A DNA stretch of 64,000 nt from JAJECS01 sp965243625. Lineage in GTDB: Bacteria; Chloroflexota; UBA11872. The notes under the pieces were generated by a model. It was not told the origin of the DNA. It did not search any database and saw nothing but the letters and a program-made list of their open reading frames with translations. The DNA is taken from NCBI GenBank assembly GCA_965243625.1, contig CBDEVI010000002.1, positions 806,001-870,000 on the forward strand. Reading direction: 5' to 3'. The translations under genes were made by a program, and so were the position numbers. Position 1 is the stretch's first letter; every line of letters starts with the position of its first letter. Below are positions 62,110-64,000 of the stretch, piece after piece.

Positions 62110-63151
62110 CGCTGGCGTCCTGTGGGGGTGTGGGCGGGCTCGGAGGTGACGCTGCGGCGCGCGGCTTGCGCCGGCCTCGCGGGGCGGTTCCGGCTTGCGC
62201 CGCCGGCCGTCGTCGACCACGGGCGGCACGCGGGGCCGCTGCGGCGGATTCCGCCGCCGCCGGCTTCGCCGGGGCTGGAGCCGCGGGCTCGGCGGTTTCC
62301 TGGGCTTCGGTGGATGGCGTCGCCGCCGCCGCTTCTCCGGCCGCTTCGAGCATGGCGGCCTCCATGTCGGCCGCGGATGCGCCCTGCTGCTCGGCGCGTG
62401 CGGCGGCGGCCATGGCGGCTTCGGCTTCGCGGGCGGCTCGCACCGCGCGCTCGGCCTCGCGCCGCTCGTGCTCTTCGCGGCCGCCCAGGATGGCGTTGGC
62501 GATTTGCTCGGTGATCGCTCGAACGGCGCGAATCGAGTCGTCGTTGCCCGGAATCACGTAGTCGACGACTTCGGGATCGCAGTTCGTGTCGGTGAGGGCG
62601 ATGATGGGGATGTTCAGGCGCTGGGCCTCTTTGACGGCGATCGCCTCGCGCTTGGGATCGATGATGAAGAGCGCGGCGGGCAGCCGCGACAGGTTGCGAA
62701 TGCCGCCCATCCGCTTCTCAAGCCGGGCCGTCTCGATGGCGTGCGCGTGCGCGGCCTTCTTGGACATGCGCTCGAAGTCGCCCGCCTGCTGGCGCGCCTG
62801 CAGCTCGCGGAGGCGCTGCACGCGCGTCCGCAGGGTGTCGAAGTTTGTCAACGTGCCGCCGAGCCAGCGGTGCACCACGAAGTGCGCCCCGCAGCGCTCG
62901 GCCTCCTCGCGCACCACTTCCTGCGCTTGCTGCTTGGTGCCGACGAAGATGATGTCGCCGCCGTCGGCCGACACCGAGCGCGTGAACGCCTGCGCGGCCA
63001 TCAGGCCGCGCACGGTGTGCTGCAGGTCGACGATGTGAATGCCGCCCCGGGACCCAAAAATAAACGGGCGCATCTTCGGGTTCCACCGTGGTGTGCGGTG
63101 ACCGAAGTGCACCCCGGCTTCCAACAGATCTCGCATGGTCGCAACCGCCAT
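62102..63151 (-). CDS. rpsB: 30S ribosomal protein S2 with long C-terminal tail
   Basis: S2 binds the 30S body-head junction and S1. LLEAGVHFGHRTPRWNPKM, IHIVDLQHT, RWLGGTLTNFDTL and ALTDTNCDPEVVDYVIPGNDD are diagnostic. Those cover about 230 residues, the usual length; about 115 more follow, first an Ala/Glu/Arg helix, then an Ala/Pro-rich stretch ending in basic residues. ATG 63151 is chosen (MAVATMRDLLEAG), with AAAGGA upstream; an in-frame ATG at 63184 is less likely. Confidence 0.95.
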   Translation of the reverse strand: MAVATMRDLLEAGVHFGHRTPRWNPKMRPFIFGSRGGIHIVDLQHTVRGLMAAQAFTRSVSADGGDIIFVGTKQQAQEVVREEAERCGAHFVVHRWLGGTLTNFDTLRTRVQRLRELQARQQAGDFERMSKKAAHAHAIETARLEKRMGGIRNLSRLPAALFIIDPKREAIAVKEAQRLNIPIIALTDTNCDPEVVDYVIPGNDDSIRAVRAITEQIANAILGGREEHERREAERAVRAAREAEAAMAAAARAEQQGASAADMEAAMLEAAGEAAAATPSTEAQETAEPAAPAPAKPAAAESAAAAPRAARGRRRPAAQAGTAPRGRRKPRAAASPPSPPTPPQDASDA

Positions 63152-63327
63152 GCCGCATCGTCCTTTCGTTTGCCCTTGGCTCATCCGCCGTCGTCGGCTC
63201 GGCTGCCAACCGCTTTCGCGGCAGGGCGCAGCAGATCAGACGGCGTGTGTATTCGCCCGCAGAAGACGGGCGTGCGCCAAGCATATCGCAGGCGGCTTGC
63301 CGGGCGGGTGCGGTCGCACCGGCGAGA
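63152..63327. promoter_or_regulatory. topA-rpsB intergenic leader
   Basis: 176 bases on the minus strand between the topA stop and the rpsB start. Two hairpins are visible in the transcript direction: GGTGCG-AC-CGCACC close to the topA end, and CGCCCG-(loop)-CGGGCG further on. Neither is followed by a T run. It must hold the promoter for the rpsB operon, but I see no convincing -35/-10 pair. An S2-binding leader RNA is possible, not shown. Confidence 0.4.
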
Positions 63328-64000
63328 TTACGTGCGTCGCCGCCTGCCTGACCGCCGGCGGCCGCGCCCGCCCTGGGCGGCGACTCGCTCGGCGCGAGCC
63401 GCCAGCAGCGCCACTGCTTCGTCCAGGGTGATCGAGGTCGGATCGCGGTCCTTTGGCAGGCTGGCGTTGAGCGTGCCGTCGGTGACATAGGGGCCGTAGC
63501 GGCCGTCGCGGACCGTGATGGGCGACTGTGAGGTTGGGTGAGCTCCCAGCTCGGCCAGCGGCGGTGCCGGCTCGCCCCGTCGGCGCGTTTGGCGCGGCGT
63601 GCGCAGCAGCTCGAGGGCTTCAGCCAGGTCGACGGAGGCCAGCTTCTCGTACCGCGCATTGCCGCGTCCGGGAAGACTGCGAGACTCGCCGCCGCATCTC
63701 ACGTAGGGGCCGTAGGGCCCGTCCTGCACCGTCACGTCCTCGCCCGTTTCGGGGTGCGTGCCGAGTCGCTTCGGATACGCGAGCAGCTCCAGCGCCTGGT
63801 CGAGGGTGATCGATTCGGGATCGATGGTGGGCCACACGCTGGTGGTCTGCGGGCGCTTCCGGCCGCCGGCTCCGCGCCCGGTCTGGACTTCGCCCCGCTG
63901 GAGATAGGCGCCGCGGCGACCTTGCTTGAGATAGATGGGCAGTCCCGATTCGGGATCGGCGCCGAGTGGCTGATCCCCCCGCGACGCCTGCTCCAGCAGC
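63328..64000 (-). CDS. topA: DNA topoisomerase I, C-terminal repeats (5' end outside window)
   Basis: The last 224 codons of a type IA topoisomerase; the catalytic domains lie beyond the window end. Three C-terminal repeat units are visible, each with a G-x-H/D-P-E/T...GPYGPYV pattern: ADPESGLPIYLKQGRRGAYL, THPETGEDVTVQDGPYGPYV and AHPTSQSPITVRDGRYGPYV. A basic Arg/Gly tail ends the protein. No zinc fingers are seen in this part. The assignment rests on these topoisomerase C-terminal repeats. Confidence 0.85.
   Translation of the reverse strand, partial: LLEQASRGDQPLGADPESGLPIYLKQGRRGAYLQRGEVQTGRGAGGRKRPQTTSVWPTIDPESITLDQALELLAYPKRLGTHPETGEDVTVQDGPYGPYVRCGGESRSLPGRGNARYEKLASVDLAEALELLRTPRQTRRRGEPAPPLAELGAHPTSQSPITVRDGRYGPYVTDGTLNASLPKDRDPTSITLDEAVALLAARAERVAAQGGRGRRRSGRRRRT

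Overview
The window is high-GC, gene-dense bacterial DNA with no rRNA, tRNA, CRISPR array or insertion sequence that I can support. Gene content and order suggest a Chloroflexota-like organism: one fused str-S10-spc-alpha-L13/S9 ribosomal cluster, zinc forms of S14, S4, L24 and L36, a short-LID adenylate kinase, scpAB, a DapL/DapF lysine route, an enolase-superfamily enzyme, a sulfatase-fold enzyme and a MetF/FchA/FolD set. This placement is inference from the sequence alone; the class is not decided.

Layout. 1-24.2 kb (+): the 3' part of rpoC, a likely terminator, then rpsL-rpsG-fusA-tuf-rpsJ-rplC-rplD-rplW-rplB-rpsS-rplV-rpsC-rplP-rpmC-rpsQ-rplN-rplX-rplE-rpsN-rpsH-rplF-rplR-rpsE-rpmD-rplO-secY-adk-map-infA-rpmJ-rpsM-rpsK-rpsD-rpoA-rplQ-truA-rplM-rpsI. 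Genes are packed with 1-, 4- or 8-base overlaps. Several products carry unusual low-complexity tails or inserts (S17, S10, S3, IF1, S2, RNAP beta-prime). 24.2-28.9 kb (-): scpB, scpA, an HD-domain gene, an M50 protease, a SAM-hydrolase (DUF62) gene and mazG. 29.0-32.2 kb (+): gcvH-gcvPA-gcvPB of the glycine cleavage system. 32.2-33.9 kb (-): a beta-propeller-like protein and an M23 peptidase. 34.0-37.8 kb is the most accessory-looking part: an enolase-superfamily gene, a candidate 35-residue membrane ORF, an intergenic stretch with a 13-bp perfect inverted repeat and dispersed palindromic repeats, an HD-domain gene and a tyrosine recombinase. 37.8-43.3 kb (-): miaA-dapF-dapL-hflX and a ceramidase-like gene. 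43.4-47.4 kb (+): MetF-like, FchA and a divergent FolD, then a sulfatase-fold enzyme. 47.6-52.8 kb (-): an SDR, mutL and mutS. 53.0-53.9 kb (+): a DMT exporter. 53.9-64 kb (-): topA (3' end), rpsB-tsf-pyrH-frr-uppS-cdsA-dxr-rseP, ispG and a threonine-dehydrogenase-like gene.

How it fits together. The first third builds ribosomes, RNA polymerase alpha, Sec translocase and initiation factors. GcvH/PA/PB with MetF-FchA-FolD form a one-carbon (tetrahydrofolate) module. DapL and DapF give meso-diaminopimelate. UppS, CdsA, Dxr and IspG are envelope-lipid and isoprenoid steps placed behind the translation genes rpsB-tsf-frr. MutS-MutL form a mismatch-repair operon.

Most notable: a PA-like domain inserted inside RseP; a FolD lacking catalytic residues beside a dedicated cyclohydrolase; S12 with a natural arginine at the classical streptomycin-resistance lysine; apparent CTG starts for uppS and cdsA; a recurrent AT-rich 9-mer, TTATGT(C/A)AA, found eight times between 26.7 and 52.8 kb; and a sulfatase-fold protein with threonine in place of the catalytic cysteine.
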